64,000 nucleotides of DNA from Bacteroidales bacterium UBA6244. Lineage in GTDB: Bacteria; Bacteroidota; Bacteroidia; Bacteroidales; F082. Position numbers and translations under genes: made by a program. The stretch covers positions 62,001-126,000 of the forward strand of contig DJVY01000002.1 in the NCBI GenBank assembly GCA_002440885.1, written 5' to 3'. Position 1 is the first letter of the stretch. Each line of letters begins with the position of its first letter. The notes beneath the pieces are model-generated. The model ran no database searches and was not told the origin of the DNA. It saw nothing but the letters and a program-made list of their open reading frames with translations. Positions 9,679 through 19,257 of the stretch are shown here, piece by piece.

Positions 9679-12183
9679 ATGAAAAGGCTGAGTATTTTCC
9701 TGTTTTTGCTGCTTGTTGTTTCCACAGGTTGTAAAAAACCGACCGATAACCCGGTTGATGACACAAAAAAATTAGAAGACCTGATCATATCAGACAATTT
9801 TACCTGGAAAACGACCCGGGAAATTCAATTTTCAATTACTGCAGGTCAGGCTCAGGTGATTTCCGTCAAGTCAACAGACGGAAAAATTCTGTACCACAAG
9901 GGGTTCTATAATCAACTTGAAGCACCATATGTTGTTGAGGTTACGGTTCCTGCCACAGTAGAAATGTTGTTGGTAAATGGCTTACAAATCCCGATCACTT
10001 CGGCATTTATCCAAATTGACCTGGCCGACAACAGCCAAAAATCAAGCGTTCAGGTATTGGATTATCCTACTGATGGCTTATTGGCTTTGTGGCATTTTAA
10101 CGAAACCTCAGGCACACAAGCCACAGATGCACAAGGCGGTTTTAATGGTGAAGTTACAGGAGGCTCCTGGACACCAGGCATCAACCAAAACTGCATAAGT
10201 TTGAGCGGCGAAAACAGTAGCGTGATGATTCCATCAAATCCTGACCTGAACCTCACCAACGATGCAATAAGTCTTTCTTTTTGGTTTAAAATGGGTGAAA
10301 TTGGAAATGACGGCACACTCATGTTTCACAACACAAAATATATTGTACGCATAGATAACCACGGAAAAGTAAATTTTGCACTCTATAATCCCACTTACAA
10401 ATCTGTAACAACGCCCTGGGCCGAACGAATTATTGATGCCGACTGGCATCATGTGGCAGCTACCTACGACGGCGAAACCATGAAGCTGTACATCGACAAT
10501 GAACTGAAAGCGAGCTTACTTACCTCTGGAAACCTAAATAGCAGAGTGACAAATGTATATATCGGCAGCATGCCGACATCGGAATATTTTGGCGGGCTTG
10601 TTGATGAAGCAGCACTTTTTAACCGAGCACTTACAGTAGATGAAATCAATACAATTTTTACCACCACGCCCAATCCCGGCACGGGTGATGCAAACCTGGT
10701 TTCGTGGTGGCCAATGAATGAATTTGGTGGCACAAACGTACCCGATGTGGTTGGTTCAAACAACGGTACGCTTTCGGGAGCCACCTGGACCACCGGCGTT
10801 ATCGACAATTGTTTGTCGTTTAACGGCGAGAGCGATAACGTGAACATCCCGAACGATCCTTCGCTCGTTTTTACCAATACCCTCACCATCATGGCCTGGG
10901 CAAAAACCAGAGACTACAAAGAAGCGAAAATTGCGCAAAAAGGCGACTGGGACGGTCACGGCATTGGGGGTACTAAATGGACTGGATGGAAAGGCCATAT
11001 TCGACTAGCCAGCGGCACTTCAGAATCTATTGAAAGCACCGATGGCCGCCCGTTACTCAACGAGTGGTATCATATAGCTGTAACCTATGATGGAGCTGTT
11101 TTGAAACTGTATGTCAATGGTCAGTTAAACAATTCAAGAAACGTTTCAGGCACTTTGAATTTAAATTCCCGTCCTGCTTCTATTGGGTCTGATAATGGAG
11201 CTCAAAAATTCTTTAACGGACTTATCGATGAGGTGAAATTTTTTAACGCCGCCCTGACCCAAACAGAAATACAGGCAGCCTACAACAACCAGAATGTGGC
11301 TACCGACAGCGACGGAGATGGTATTCAGGATGCCGATGATGACTTCCCTAACGATCCGGCCAGGGCTTTTATTAACTTCTTTCCAGCAGCAGGATACGGC
11401 AGTCTGGCATTTGAAGATTTATGGCCAGGGAAAGGCGATTACGACTTCAACGATCTGGTAGTTGACTACAACTTTGAAATAATTACCAATGCCAACAACA
11501 AAGTGAGTGATGTAATTTCCAACACAGTGGTGCGTGCCATCGGTGCAGGTTATAACAATGGATACGGGTTTCAGTTCTCCAGCAGTCAACTAGCATCAAC
11601 TGACATTTTCGCCACAGGGAGCCTGTTAAATAATGACGTGGTGGTTTTAGACGAAAATGGCCTGGAAGCCGACCAGAACAACCCGACCATCATTGTTTTT
11701 GATAACGCAAAAGACGTTCTTCAATCGGCAACCGGGTTTATAAACGTGGAGCAAGATGCCCCATACGTTGAACCCGACACTGTAGTAATTAACCTTGTTT
11801 TTTCTCCCGGAATTTACGAAGTAGCCGACCTAAATCTGGAGAATTTCAATCCATTTTTGATTGTTGATGGCATCCGCGGAAAAGAAGTCCATTTGCCATA
11901 TTACGCGCCAACGGCCTTAGCCGATCCTGTGTATTTCGGCACTTCTGACGACAACAGCGACCCGGCAACAGGACGTTACTACCTCACCTCAGGAAACCTG
12001 CCCTGGGCTATTAACATCGCCGAATCGTTTGATTATACCATCGAAAAATCTGAAATAATCAGCGGTTATTTGCATTTCGGTGAATGGGCTGAATCATCAG
12101 GAACTATATATCCGGATTGGTATAAGGATTTGTCGGGATACCGAAATAACAGCCATATCTATCAAGTGCCTGTGAGCAAGTAA
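9679..12183 (+). CDS. surface lipoprotein with two LamG-like domains and a C-terminal LruC domain
   Basis: The 834-residue product begins with a lipoprotein signal sequence (MKRLSIFLF to VSTGC, Cys at residue 15). After about 110 residues come two concanavalin-like LamG repeats. The first runs from LLALWHFNETSG to GLVDEAALFNRAL, the second from LVSWWPMNEFGG to GLIDEVKFFNAAL. A calcium-type acidic stretch (DSDGDGIQDADDDFPNDP) follows and leads into an LruC/DUF4842 domain with the signature LWPGKGDYDFNDLVVDYNF. LamG domains usually bind carbohydrate or protein ligands; the LruC domain has no established function. A periplasmic or surface-exposed adhesive or polymer-binding role is an inference. 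I chose ATG 9679 because the lipobox requires it; the longer in-frame start at 9619 would bury the signal peptide. It is divergent from the arylsulfotransferase-like gene. Confidence 0.82.
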   Translation: MKRLSIFLFLLLVVSTGCKKPTDNPVDDTKKLEDLIISDNFTWKTTREIQFSITAGQAQVISVKSTDGKILYHKGFYNQLEAPYVVEVTVPATVEMLLVNGLQIPITSAFIQIDLADNSQKSSVQVLDYPTDGLLALWHFNETSGTQATDAQGGFNGEVTGGSWTPGINQNCISLSGENSSVMIPSNPDLNLTNDAISLSFWFKMGEIGNDGTLMFHNTKYIVRIDNHGKVNFALYNPTYKSVTTPWAERIIDADWHHVAATYDGETMKLYIDNELKASLLTSGNLNSRVTNVYIGSMPTSEYFGGLVDEAALFNRALTVDEINTIFTTTPNPGTGDANLVSWWPMNEFGGTNVPDVVGSNNGTLSGATWTTGVIDNCLSFNGESDNVNIPNDPSLVFTNTLTIMAWAKTRDYKEAKIAQKGDWDGHGIGGTKWTGWKGHIRLASGTSESIESTDGRPLLNEWYHIAVTYDGAVLKLYVNGQLNNSRNVSGTLNLNSRPASIGSDNGAQKFFNGLIDEVKFFNAALTQTEIQAAYNNQNVATDSDGDGIQDADDDFPNDPARAFINFFPAAGYGSLAFEDLWPGKGDYDFNDLVVDYNFEIITNANNKVSDVISNTVVRAIGAGYNNGYGFQFSSSQLASTDIFATGSLLNNDVVVLDENGLEADQNNPTIIVFDNAKDVLQSATGFINVEQDAPYVEPDTVVINLVFSPGIYEVADLNLENFNPFLIVDGIRGKEVHLPYYAPTALADPVYFGTSDDNSDPATGRYYLTSGNLPWAINIAESFDYTIEKSEIISGYLHFGEWAESSGTIYPDWYKDLSGYRNNSHIYQVPVSK

Positions 12184-12304
12184 TACCGACGAAAGTATTT
12201 ATTGCCCTCGTCCTTTGCGTTTTCCTTGTTGCAGTATGAACTGCCGTCGCGCTTATATGCAGATTATCAAACTTTGAGAGCGGGTTTTGTCATGTATTTT
12301 TTAC

Positions 12305-12312
12305 TAATTTTG
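12305..12312 (+). promoter_or_regulatory. -7 promoter element for ileS
   Basis: TAATTTTG matches TAnnTTTG, 33 bases upstream of the ileS ATG. An upstream TTTG at 12286-12289 has a spacing of 15 bases, shorter than the usual 17-23. Confidence 0.5.
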
Positions 12313-12345
12313 CCGACTTAAAAAAATCGCTAATCAGCATTATCA

Positions 12346-15300
12346 ATGTCGAAAAAATACAGGGAATACAACCAGCTCAACTTACCTCATTTAGCTGAAG
12401 AGGTGAGGAAAATGTGGGACGATAACAGCATTTTCGAAAAAAGCTTGTCCCTTCGGAAAAACAACGATCATTTCGTGTTTTATGAAGGACCACCATCGGC
12501 CAATGGCGTACCCGGTATTCACCATGTTATGGCCCGTACCATTAAAGATCTGTTTTGCCGCTATCAAACCCTGAAAGGAAAATTCGTTCAGCGCAAAGCA
12601 GGCTGGGACACGCATGGACTGCCGGTTGAAATAAGCGTCGAAAAAACGCTTGGGATAACCAAAGAAGACATTGGGAAAAAAATCAGTGTTGAAGAATACA
12701 ACAAGGCTTGTCGTGTAGAGGTACTGAAATACAAAGATTTATGGGACGACCTCACACGCAGAATAGGTTATTGGGTTGATTTGGAAAATCCATACATTAC
12801 CTTCGACAACAAATATATTGAATCGGTTTGGTACTTGCTACAACAGCTTTATAACAAAGACCTGATGTACAAAGGATATACCATACAGCCCTATTCGCCT
12901 GCTGCCGGCACAGGACTAAGCACCCACGAACTAAACCAACCCGGCTGCTACCGCGATGTAAGCGACACCACTGTTGTGGCGCAGTTCAAAGTGGAGAAGA
13001 ATGAAAAATCCGAGACCCTGTTTACAGAGGTGTTCGGAGATTTATATATCCTGGCCTGGACTACCACTCCCTGGACTTTACCCTCAAACACTGCACTTGC
13101 AGTAGGCGAGCAAATTACTTACCTAAAAATTGCCACCTATAACCCTTACACCGGGTTGCCCATTACCGTTATTCTGGCCAAAGACCGGATGTCTGCTTTT
13201 TTTAATGAGAAAAATACTGAAGTCGACCTAAACGATTACCAACCCGGTGACAAGAAAATTCCCTTCAAAATTATGGGCGAATACAAAGGCCATGAACTTA
13301 CGGGTATTTCATATAAACAACTTTTTCCCTGGATTAAGCCCATAGGAAAAGCTTTTGAGGTTATCCCGGGCGACTTTGTCACTACCGAAGACGGAACAGG
13401 TATTGTACACATTGCGCCTACCTTTGGTGCCGACGACGACCGGGTTGCGAAAGCCACCGGTATAGCTCCGCTCATCCTGATTGACAAAAACGGAGAAACC
13501 CGTCCCATGGTTGATCTGAGAGGCCGGTTTTACGCTCCTGATATGTTGGATGATTCGTTCGTAAATGATTTTGTAAACCTTCGAGACTATAGTGAATTTG
13601 CCGGACGGTTTGTGAAAAATGAATACGATGAAACACTGGGCAAAGACGACACCTCTCTGGACGTTGATTTGGCTGTGAAGCTTAAAAAAGAAAATTTGGC
13701 GTTCCGAATCGAAAAGCATGTACACAGTTATCCCCATTGCTGGCGCACTGACAAGCCCGTATTGTATTATCCACTCGACAGTTGGTTTGTGAAAACCACC
13801 AGCTTAAAAGACCGGATGATCGAACTCAACAAAACCATCAAATGGAAACCACAGGCAACGGGAGAAGGCCGGTTTGGAAACTGGCTCGAAAATCTGCAAG
13901 ACTGGAATCTGAGCCGCTCAAGATTTTGGGGCGTTCCTTTACCTATTTGGGTTACAGAAGATAAAACCGAAAAAATCGCCATTGGTTCGGCCGCTGAGCT
14001 TAAAAGTGAAATCGAAAAAGCTATCGCTGTCGGTTTTATGGACACAAACCCAATGGCTGATTTTGTGCCAGGTGACATGTCGAAGGAGAATTATGAATCA
14101 TTTGATTTTCACCGCCCTTACGTGGACAACATCATTCTTGTTTCACCGAGCGGTCAGAAAATGTTCCGCGAAAGCGGTCTTATAGACGTGTGGTTTGATT
14201 CAGGGTCAATGCCTTATGCCCAGTACCACTACCCTTTTGAAAACAAAGAATTTTTTGAATCAAATTTTCCCGCTGATTTCATTGCCGAAGGGGTCGATCA
14301 AACCCGTGGATGGTTCTTTACTCTTCATGCCATTGCCACCATGCTTTTCGACTCTGTGGCCTTCAAAAACGTGGTCTCTAATGGATTGGTTCTCGACAAA
14401 AACGGAAACAAAATGTCGAAACGTCTCGGAAACGCTGTCGACCCGTTTACCACAGTCGATCAGTACGGACCTGATGCCACACGCTGGTACATGATTACCA
14501 ACTCGCAACCCTGGGACAACCTGCGTTTTGATTTGGCAGGCATCGACGAGGTAAAACGGAAATTTTTTGGCACTTTGTACAATACTTATAGTTTCTTTGC
14601 ATTGTACGCCAACATCGATGGATTTAAATACAGCGAAAACGAAATTCCCGTTGCCGAACGCAGCGAACTAGACCGCTGGATACTCTCAGAGCTCAACTCA
14701 CTCATTATCAATGTAGATGAGTCACTCTCGGCCTATGAGCCCACAAAAGCAGGTCGGGCTATTCAGGAGTTTGTAACCGAACACTTGAGCAACTGGTATG
14801 TACGTTTGTCGAGGAGACGTTTCTGGAAAGGAAACTACACCAAAGACAAAATTGAGGCTTACCAAACACTTTATCAGGTGTTGGAGGTAATTTCACAACT
14901 CATTGCTCCCATAGCTCCATTTTTTGCCGACAGGCTTTTCATGGACCTCAACGAAGTAACCCACCGTCATCAGGTCATTTCTGTACATCTGACAGATTTT
15001 CCTGTGGCAAAGAAGGAAATAATAGATAAAGATCTGGAAGAAAGAATGCAGCTGGCACAGCAAATCTCAAGTATGGTGTTATCGTTGCGCAAAAAAAGCA
15101 ACATCCGGGTGCGTCAGCCTTTATCCAAGATAATGATTCCGGTGTTAAACGAGAAGTTCAGTGCACAGGTTCAGACGGTTGAAGATTTGATTCTATCCGA
15201 GGTAAATATCAAATCCATCGAATATCTGTCAGAAGATGCCGACGTGCTGGTAAAAAAGATAAAACCAAACTTTAAGGCACTTGGTCCTAAATTCGGGAAG

Positions 15301-15777
15301 CAGATGAAAGTTCTGGCTTCACTGATACAGGAAATGACTCAGCCACAAATAAAAGAAATTGAAACACGAGGTCAGTTTAACCTCGTCATCGAAGATCAGA
15401 CCATGGTGATTACACTGGAAGATGTGGAAATACTTACTGAAGATATTCCGGGTTGGAGTGTATCCACCGAAGGAAAAGTAACAGTTGCTCTCGATATAAC
15501 AATCAGCGACGAGTTACACAACGAAGGATTGGCCCGCGAATTTGTAAACAGGGTACAGAACCTGCGTAAGGAATTAGGCTTCGAGGTAACCGACCGAATT
15601 GTATTGAAAATATTAAACAACCCGGATACTGATAAGGCGTTTTCAGCGTTTGAGGAATACATTTGTTCCGAAACGCTGTCGAAACTTATCTTTTCTAACG
15701 ATGGCCTGGTCGAAAACATGACTGAGGTAGAGTTAGTTGAGGGCGTTGTCACACATTTTGTTATAGAAAAAGAATAG
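12346..15777 (+). CDS. ileS: isoleucyl-tRNA synthetase
   Basis: This 1143-residue class I aminoacyl-tRNA synthetase charges tRNA-Ile in the cytoplasm. The HIGH-type signature appears as PSANGVPGIHH (residues 50-60), and KMSKR is at 689-693. The WTTTPWTLPSNTALAV segment marks the CP1 editing domain that removes misactivated valine. The anticodon-binding region follows (LDRWILSELNSL), and the C-terminal region lacks a cysteine-rich zinc module. This matches the long archaeal/eukaryotic-like IleRS type found in Bacteroidota, which is often less sensitive to mupirocin; that last point is inference from type. It is followed by a DksA-like gene and lspA on the same strand, a recurring order in this phylum. 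Confidence 0.97.
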   Translation: MSKKYREYNQLNLPHLAEEVRKMWDDNSIFEKSLSLRKNNDHFVFYEGPPSANGVPGIHHVMARTIKDLFCRYQTLKGKFVQRKAGWDTHGLPVEISVEKTLGITKEDIGKKISVEEYNKACRVEVLKYKDLWDDLTRRIGYWVDLENPYITFDNKYIESVWYLLQQLYNKDLMYKGYTIQPYSPAAGTGLSTHELNQPGCYRDVSDTTVVAQFKVEKNEKSETLFTEVFGDLYILAWTTTPWTLPSNTALAVGEQITYLKIATYNPYTGLPITVILAKDRMSAFFNEKNTEVDLNDYQPGDKKIPFKIMGEYKGHELTGISYKQLFPWIKPIGKAFEVIPGDFVTTEDGTGIVHIAPTFGADDDRVAKATGIAPLILIDKNGETRPMVDLRGRFYAPDMLDDSFVNDFVNLRDYSEFAGRFVKNEYDETLGKDDTSLDVDLAVKLKKENLAFRIEKHVHSYPHCWRTDKPVLYYPLDSWFVKTTSLKDRMIELNKTIKWKPQATGEGRFGNWLENLQDWNLSRSRFWGVPLPIWVTEDKTEKIAIGSAAELKSEIEKAIAVGFMDTNPMADFVPGDMSKENYESFDFHRPYVDNIILVSPSGQKMFRESGLIDVWFDSGSMPYAQYHYPFENKEFFESNFPADFIAEGVDQTRGWFFTLHAIATMLFDSVAFKNVVSNGLVLDKNGNKMSKRLGNAVDPFTTVDQYGPDATRWYMITNSQPWDNLRFDLAGIDEVKRKFFGTLYNTYSFFALYANIDGFKYSENEIPVAERSELDRWILSELNSLIINVDESLSAYEPTKAGRAIQEFVTEHLSNWYVRLSRRRFWKGNYTKDKIEAYQTLYQVLEVISQLIAPIAPFFADRLFMDLNEVTHRHQVISVHLTDFPVAKKEIIDKDLEERMQLAQQISSMVLSLRKKSNIRVRQPLSKIMIPVLNEKFSAQVQTVEDLILSEVNIKSIEYLSEDADVLVKKIKPNFKALGPKFGKQMKVLASLIQEMTQPQIKEIETRGQFNLVIEDQTMVITLEDVEILTEDIPGWSVSTEGKVTVALDITISDELHNEGLAREFVNRVQNLRKELGFEVTDRIVLKILNNPDTDKAFSAFEEYICSETLSKLIFSNDGLVENMTEVELVEGVVTHFVIEKE

Positions 15778-15873
15778 TTGATTAAAAAAACACTATATTT
15801 ACCTGCCAAATTTGAATATTTGACCGGTTTATATACGGAAAGAATTAAAAATTGGCGATAAAAACTGAAGGAT

Positions 15874-16287
15874 ATGAACGATAAGATTACAGATGAAAAG
15901 AAAAAAACCAGGTATTCTGATGAAGAGCTTGAGGAATTCAAGGCCATCATCTTAAAGAAACTGGAAAGCGCACGTGAAGACTTAGCCATGCTGGTAGAAG
16001 CATACAGTAACCAAAGTGATCACGACATTAACGATACCTCGCCTACTTTTAAAGTACTCGAAGAAGGACAACAGGTATTATCGAAAGAAGAAAATAGCCG
16101 TATGGCCGCCCGACAACAGAAGTTTATCAATAACCTCGAGAATGCGCTCATCCGCATCGAAAACAAATCATACGGAATTTGTCGTGCTACCGGTAAGCTT
16201 ATAAGCAAAGAGCGTTTGCGTGCTGTTCCCCATGCCACTTTAAGCATCGATGCCAAAAATAAGCAGTCGAACGATTTCAATAATTAA
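15874..16287 (+). CDS. TraR/DksA family protein with reduced zinc finger
   Basis: This 137-residue acidic, largely helical protein has a coiled-coil-like first two thirds and ends in the DksA/TraR C-terminal pattern YGICRATGKLISKERLRAVPHAT. DksA proteins enter the RNA polymerase secondary channel and alter transcription at rRNA and stress promoters. The classic four-cysteine zinc finger is not intact: only Cys103 remains, with Thr106 in place of the second cysteine and SIDA where the last pair would be. Many Bacteroidota TraR/DksA homologues share this loss, so the fold probably does not need zinc. It lies about 97 bases after ileS and directly before lspA, in the same reading frame as lspA and separated from it by one TAA. 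Confidence 0.85.
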   Translation: MNDKITDEKKKTRYSDEELEEFKAIILKKLESAREDLAMLVEAYSNQSDHDINDTSPTFKVLEEGQQVLSKEENSRMAARQQKFINNLENALIRIENKSYGICRATGKLISKERLRAVPHATLSIDAKNKQSNDFNN

Positions 16288-16311
16288 CTATCTGTTAAAC
16301 AGTTCTCTGAT

Positions 16312-16926
16312 TTGAAAAGAGCAGCCCTAATTATTTTCCTGATCTTAATACTTGATCAGGTATTGAAGTTTTATATAAAACTGAACATGACAATGGGGGA
16401 AGAAATCCCCATGTTGGGATCGTGGTTTAATCTGTATTTTACTGAAAACAAAGGCATGGCCTTTGGTTTTCAGTTTGGTGGTGACTGGGGCAAGCTAGCC
16501 CTGAGTATTTTCAGGATTCTTGCCGTTATGGCCATCGGAGTGTATCTGGTTGTTGTTTCACGGCGCAAAAACCACGGTGGACTCGTTTTCAGCATCTCCA
16601 TGATTTTTGCTGGAGCAGTAGGTAATATTATCGATAGCGCATTTTACGGGATGATCTTTACCGAAAGTACCTACCATACGGTGGCCAGTTTTGCTCAGGA
16701 AGGACAGGGGTACGCTTCATTCCTGCATGGACATGTAGTCGATATGCTGTATTTTCCTATAATCGATCTCGTTCCGTCTGATTTACCTTCCTGGGTTCCC
16801 TCTTTCTTTTTTGGTAGCGATGGGCATTTTATTTTCTTTCGACCCATTTTCAACATTGCTGACTCCGCCATCACCATTGGAGTATTTTGGCTTTTGTTGT
16901 TCGAGCGAAAGAAACTCTCTATCTAA
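16312..16926 (+). CDS. lspA: lipoprotein signal peptidase (signal peptidase II), TTG start
   Basis: The 204-residue inner membrane aspartyl protease cleaves prolipoproteins before the lipidated cysteine. It has four hydrophobic segments. The family motifs are present: DQVLKF near residue 15, the first catalytic aspartate in GAVGNIIDSAFYG, and the second in FNIADSAITIGV. The start must be the TTG at 16312: the first transmembrane segment and the DQ motif follow at once, no ATG or GTG lies between it and the TAA of the DksA-like gene, and the next ATG would remove the first helix. It is rather long for LspA because of a periplasmic loop before the second aspartate, as is common in this phylum. 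The 3' end overlaps the convergent radical SAM gene by 8 bases. Confidence 0.94.
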   Translation: MKRAALIIFLILILDQVLKFYIKLNMTMGEEIPMLGSWFNLYFTENKGMAFGFQFGGDWGKLALSIFRILAVMAIGVYLVVVSRRKNHGGLVFSISMIFAGAVGNIIDSAFYGMIFTESTYHTVASFAQEGQGYASFLHGHVVDMLYFPIIDLVPSDLPSWVPSFFFGSDGHFIFFRPIFNIADSAITIGVFWLLLFERKKLSI

Positions 16927-17926
16927 CAGCTTCAATCCGGAACTCCTGACCGGCGAGCTGCTTGTCTTCAATAAATCTGGTATTGTATCGGCTGTCCAAC
17001 CACAGCTTATTGCTTTTTTTGTGCCCCACAGCATAGTTTATCTGCCCCGGAGCAATATGAATTTCAAACCTGCTGACTTCAAGGCTTTCAGTGGCCTTTT
17101 CTAACTGATTTCTCCAGATATGACTAAGCACCAACTCTCTGAATTGAGGATGAAAAGGACCGGCAATCAATTCCTTTCCCAAAACAAGCCCTTCAGACTG
17201 ATGAAGTCCAACCCGTAAAATATCGATGTCGGCGGCTTCAAATACAGGCAAAAGATGTGCCGTCCAGCGGATAGCTTCATCAAGACTTAATGGTTGGTAC
17301 TTACCCTCTTCATACCATTGGTGTAACGCGGTTTGGTTGATAACCACTGTGGGATATATACGGGTTGAGGTAGCGCCGAGGGCAACAATCCGGCTGGCCG
17401 TATGCAAAGCGGCCTGCAACGAATCGCCCGGAAGTCCAATCATCATTTGTAAGCCAAGATGAAAACCGCTCTCCAGGATCAGTCTGGAAGCTTTTTCCGT
17501 TTGCAAGGCGTTATGCCCACGATAAGATTTTCGCAGCACTTCATCATCAAATGATTGAGCCCCAAGTTCGATGGTGGTAACATGGTAGCGCCGGAGCAGA
17601 TCAAGCACTTGTTCATTGATATAATCCGGACGTGTGCTTATCCTGATGCCCTGCACCTGATGCGACAGCACAAAGGGTTCCACCAGGCGCAGATATTGCT
17701 CTTGTTCTTGCAAGGGAATTCCTGTGAAATTTCCGCCGAAAAAGGCAATGTCCACATTCCGAGACTCATGCGTAAAGGTGGCTAGATGATTGTTAACAAT
17801 TTTTAAGATGTTGTCGGGTGATGGAATTGAAATATGGCCACTGATTTTGCGTTGATTACAGAATACACACCGAAATGGACAAGCCAGCTCGGGTATGAAT
17901 ATAGGTATGTTATAATGTTTTGGCAT
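16919..17926 (-). CDS. radical SAM protein of the Elp3/YhcC-like type
   Basis: This 335-residue protein carries the radical SAM iron-sulfur motif CPFRCVFCNQ (CxxxCxxC, residues about 16-23). The TIM-barrel core continues with FFGGNFTGIP and GIRISTRPDYI, followed by a TIELGAQSFDDEVL segment typical of the Elp3-related subfamily. The last 100 residues resemble the C-terminal Radical_SAM_C domain; there is no acetyltransferase domain, so it is not a full Elp3. A 4Fe-4S cluster and S-adenosylmethionine would generate a 5'-deoxyadenosyl radical. The substrate is unknown; tRNA or porphyrin-related targets are suggested for relatives, without proof here. It overlaps the end of lspA convergently by 8 bases and is divergent from 17999. 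Confidence 0.82.
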   Translation of the reverse strand: MPKHYNIPIFIPELACPFRCVFCNQRKISGHISIPSPDNILKIVNNHLATFTHESRNVDIAFFGGNFTGIPLQEQEQYLRLVEPFVLSHQVQGIRISTRPDYINEQVLDLLRRYHVTTIELGAQSFDDEVLRKSYRGHNALQTEKASRLILESGFHLGLQMMIGLPGDSLQAALHTASRIVALGATSTRIYPTVVINQTALHQWYEEGKYQPLSLDEAIRWTAHLLPVFEAADIDILRVGLHQSEGLVLGKELIAGPFHPQFRELVLSHIWRNQLEKATESLEVSRFEIHIAPGQINYAVGHKKSNKLWLDSRYNTRFIEDKQLAGQEFRIEAVR

Positions 17927-17961
17927 ATTTTAATAAGCTGCAAAGTTCACAATATTTTAGA

Positions 17962-17969
17962 TATTTTTG
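17962..17969 (+). promoter_or_regulatory. -7 promoter element for the gene pair at 17999
   Basis: TATTTTTG matches TAnnTTTG and is 29 bases upstream of the ATG at 17999. No upstream TTTG is evident at the right spacing. Confidence 0.42.
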
Positions 17970-17998
17970 CATTGTTTTAACTTTAGAAAAAACACACC

Positions 17999-18679
17999 AT
18001 GAATAAAATTTGGCATATGAACCACTTGATTAAAAAAAGTTCAGGACTGTTGTTTATAGTTCTGATCAGTCTACTAATGTCAGGAGTAAATACCTCCTGT
18101 AAAAGCAAAAAGAAACTGGCACGCGAACAAGCCGCTGCCGAGTACGCCGCTAAAGTTGTTCAGGCCAAAAGCGACCTGAATGCCATTATCGATGGTACCT
18201 CACAATGGACACTCGACGAGCAGGATAAACGATTAGAGGTGATAAAATCCTATAATATCGATGATCCGGAAGTAGTTTCTCTGATTGACAAAGCCGGTTC
18301 GGCTCTTGCCATGAAACGTGCAGAAATTGAACGTAAAGCAGAAGAGGAGCGCTTGCGAAAAATTGAGGAGGAAAGACAAAAGGCGGAGCAATCAAAAAAT
18401 CAGCCTATCGAATCGGTATTTGACGCCATTGCCGGGGCAAGCAGCGTGGAGGCGGCCAACAGTCAAATCAATTTGGCCTTACAGCAATATGCCACGCCAG
18501 ATGTTCCGGTTTTAATCATTATCAGCCAGGCAGGCGGATTTAACGATTACGACAGACCAACTACCATTGCGCTGTTTTTGAACTATCTAAAAGACAAAAA
18601 ACAAAACAACTTCAAAGTAGAGGCCGTGAAATACGACAGCCTGGGAAAAATTACTGAACTTGAACTCATTAAAAAATAG
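17999..18679 (+). CDS. exported coiled-coil protein, probable lipoprotein, unknown function
   Basis: The 226-residue product has a long N-terminal hydrophobic segment (about residues 15-33) ending in GVNTSC, a relaxed lipobox with Cys34. Then comes a highly charged helical stretch with repeated EERLRKIEEERQKAEQ-type heptads (about residues 100-135), and finally a compact C-terminal domain of about 90 residues with alternating strands and helices. A start at the internal ATG at 18017 is also possible. It is five bases upstream of another exported unknown, so the two are probably co-transcribed and may act together in the periplasm. I do not recognise the family. Confidence 0.6.
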   Translation: MNKIWHMNHLIKKSSGLLFIVLISLLMSGVNTSCKSKKKLAREQAAAEYAAKVVQAKSDLNAIIDGTSQWTLDEQDKRLEVIKSYNIDDPEVVSLIDKAGSALAMKRAEIERKAEEERLRKIEEERQKAEQSKNQPIESVFDAIAGASSVEAANSQINLALQQYATPDVPVLIIISQAGGFNDYDRPTTIALFLNYLKDKKQNNFKVEAVKYDSLGKITELELIKK

Positions 18680-18684
18680 AAACC

Positions 18685-19257
18685 ATGAAGAAGCTCACCA
18701 TAATCTTTTTACTCTTTTTGGGTCTTACCTCGATATCATCGGTAGCACAGGAATTGAGTCCGGAACGAAAACAAGCCATCGACAGCCTGGCCCTTGAGAA
18801 AGTACGCGATTTAAGTAAGTACATCAGCATTATTGGCAGCAAGGAAACTCCCTGGAGTGAAGCCAATAGAGTGATCGACCGTGCTGAAGAACTGTTTATG
18901 CAAGGCAGTGAAATGGGTGTTTCATCGCTAACCAAACAGGAAATAAACTACTACACAGTGCGCAAATACTTTGAAAGACTCATGCGCCTTAACTACAACA
19001 AAGTTGATATTGAATGGTATAACATTGAGTATGTAAGTGATTTACAACAACAACCCGATGGAACTTATGTTGGGGTAATTACCATTTTTCAGAAGTTTAA
19101 AGGCTATGATGCCGAAGGGCGCTTAATCTATCAGGATACCACCAAAAAAGACATTACCGTTTATGTAAAACGTAAAGAAACACAAATCGGAGGAAGACTT
19201 ATCGGTTTCTGGGATGTACTTCTGGGCGATATCCGGGTTAAAGAAACAGCCAAATAA
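18685..19257 (+). CDS. small secreted protein of unknown function, partner of the preceding gene
   Basis: This 190-residue protein has a clear Sec signal peptide (MKKLTIIFLLFLGLTSISSVAQ, cleavage near AQ-E). A helical region (residues about 30-95) is followed by a beta-rich second half (VDIEWYNIEYVSDLQ, YVGVITIFQKFKGYD, DITVYVKR). The second half resembles a small NTF2- or cystatin-like domain, but that is only an impression from the strand pattern. It starts five bases after the preceding stop, consistent with translation from a shared message. No active-site motif is seen. Confidence 0.62.
   Translation: MKKLTIIFLLFLGLTSISSVAQELSPERKQAIDSLALEKVRDLSKYISIIGSKETPWSEANRVIDRAEELFMQGSEMGVSSLTKQEINYYTVRKYFERLMRLNYNKVDIEWYNIEYVSDLQQQPDGTYVGVITIFQKFKGYDAEGRLIYQDTTKKDITVYVKRKETQIGGRLIGFWDVLLGDIRVKETAK

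Noticed and set aside
12184..12345. Possible tRNA, riboswitch or T-box leader before ileS
   Set aside because: No cloverleaf, T-box or other conserved leader pattern was visible. Only the promoter at 12305-12312 could be supported.
15396..15989. Minus-strand open frame of 197 codons across the end of ileS and the start of the DksA-like gene
   Set aside because: Serine-rich antisense frame without motifs; it spans two well supported genes on the plus strand.
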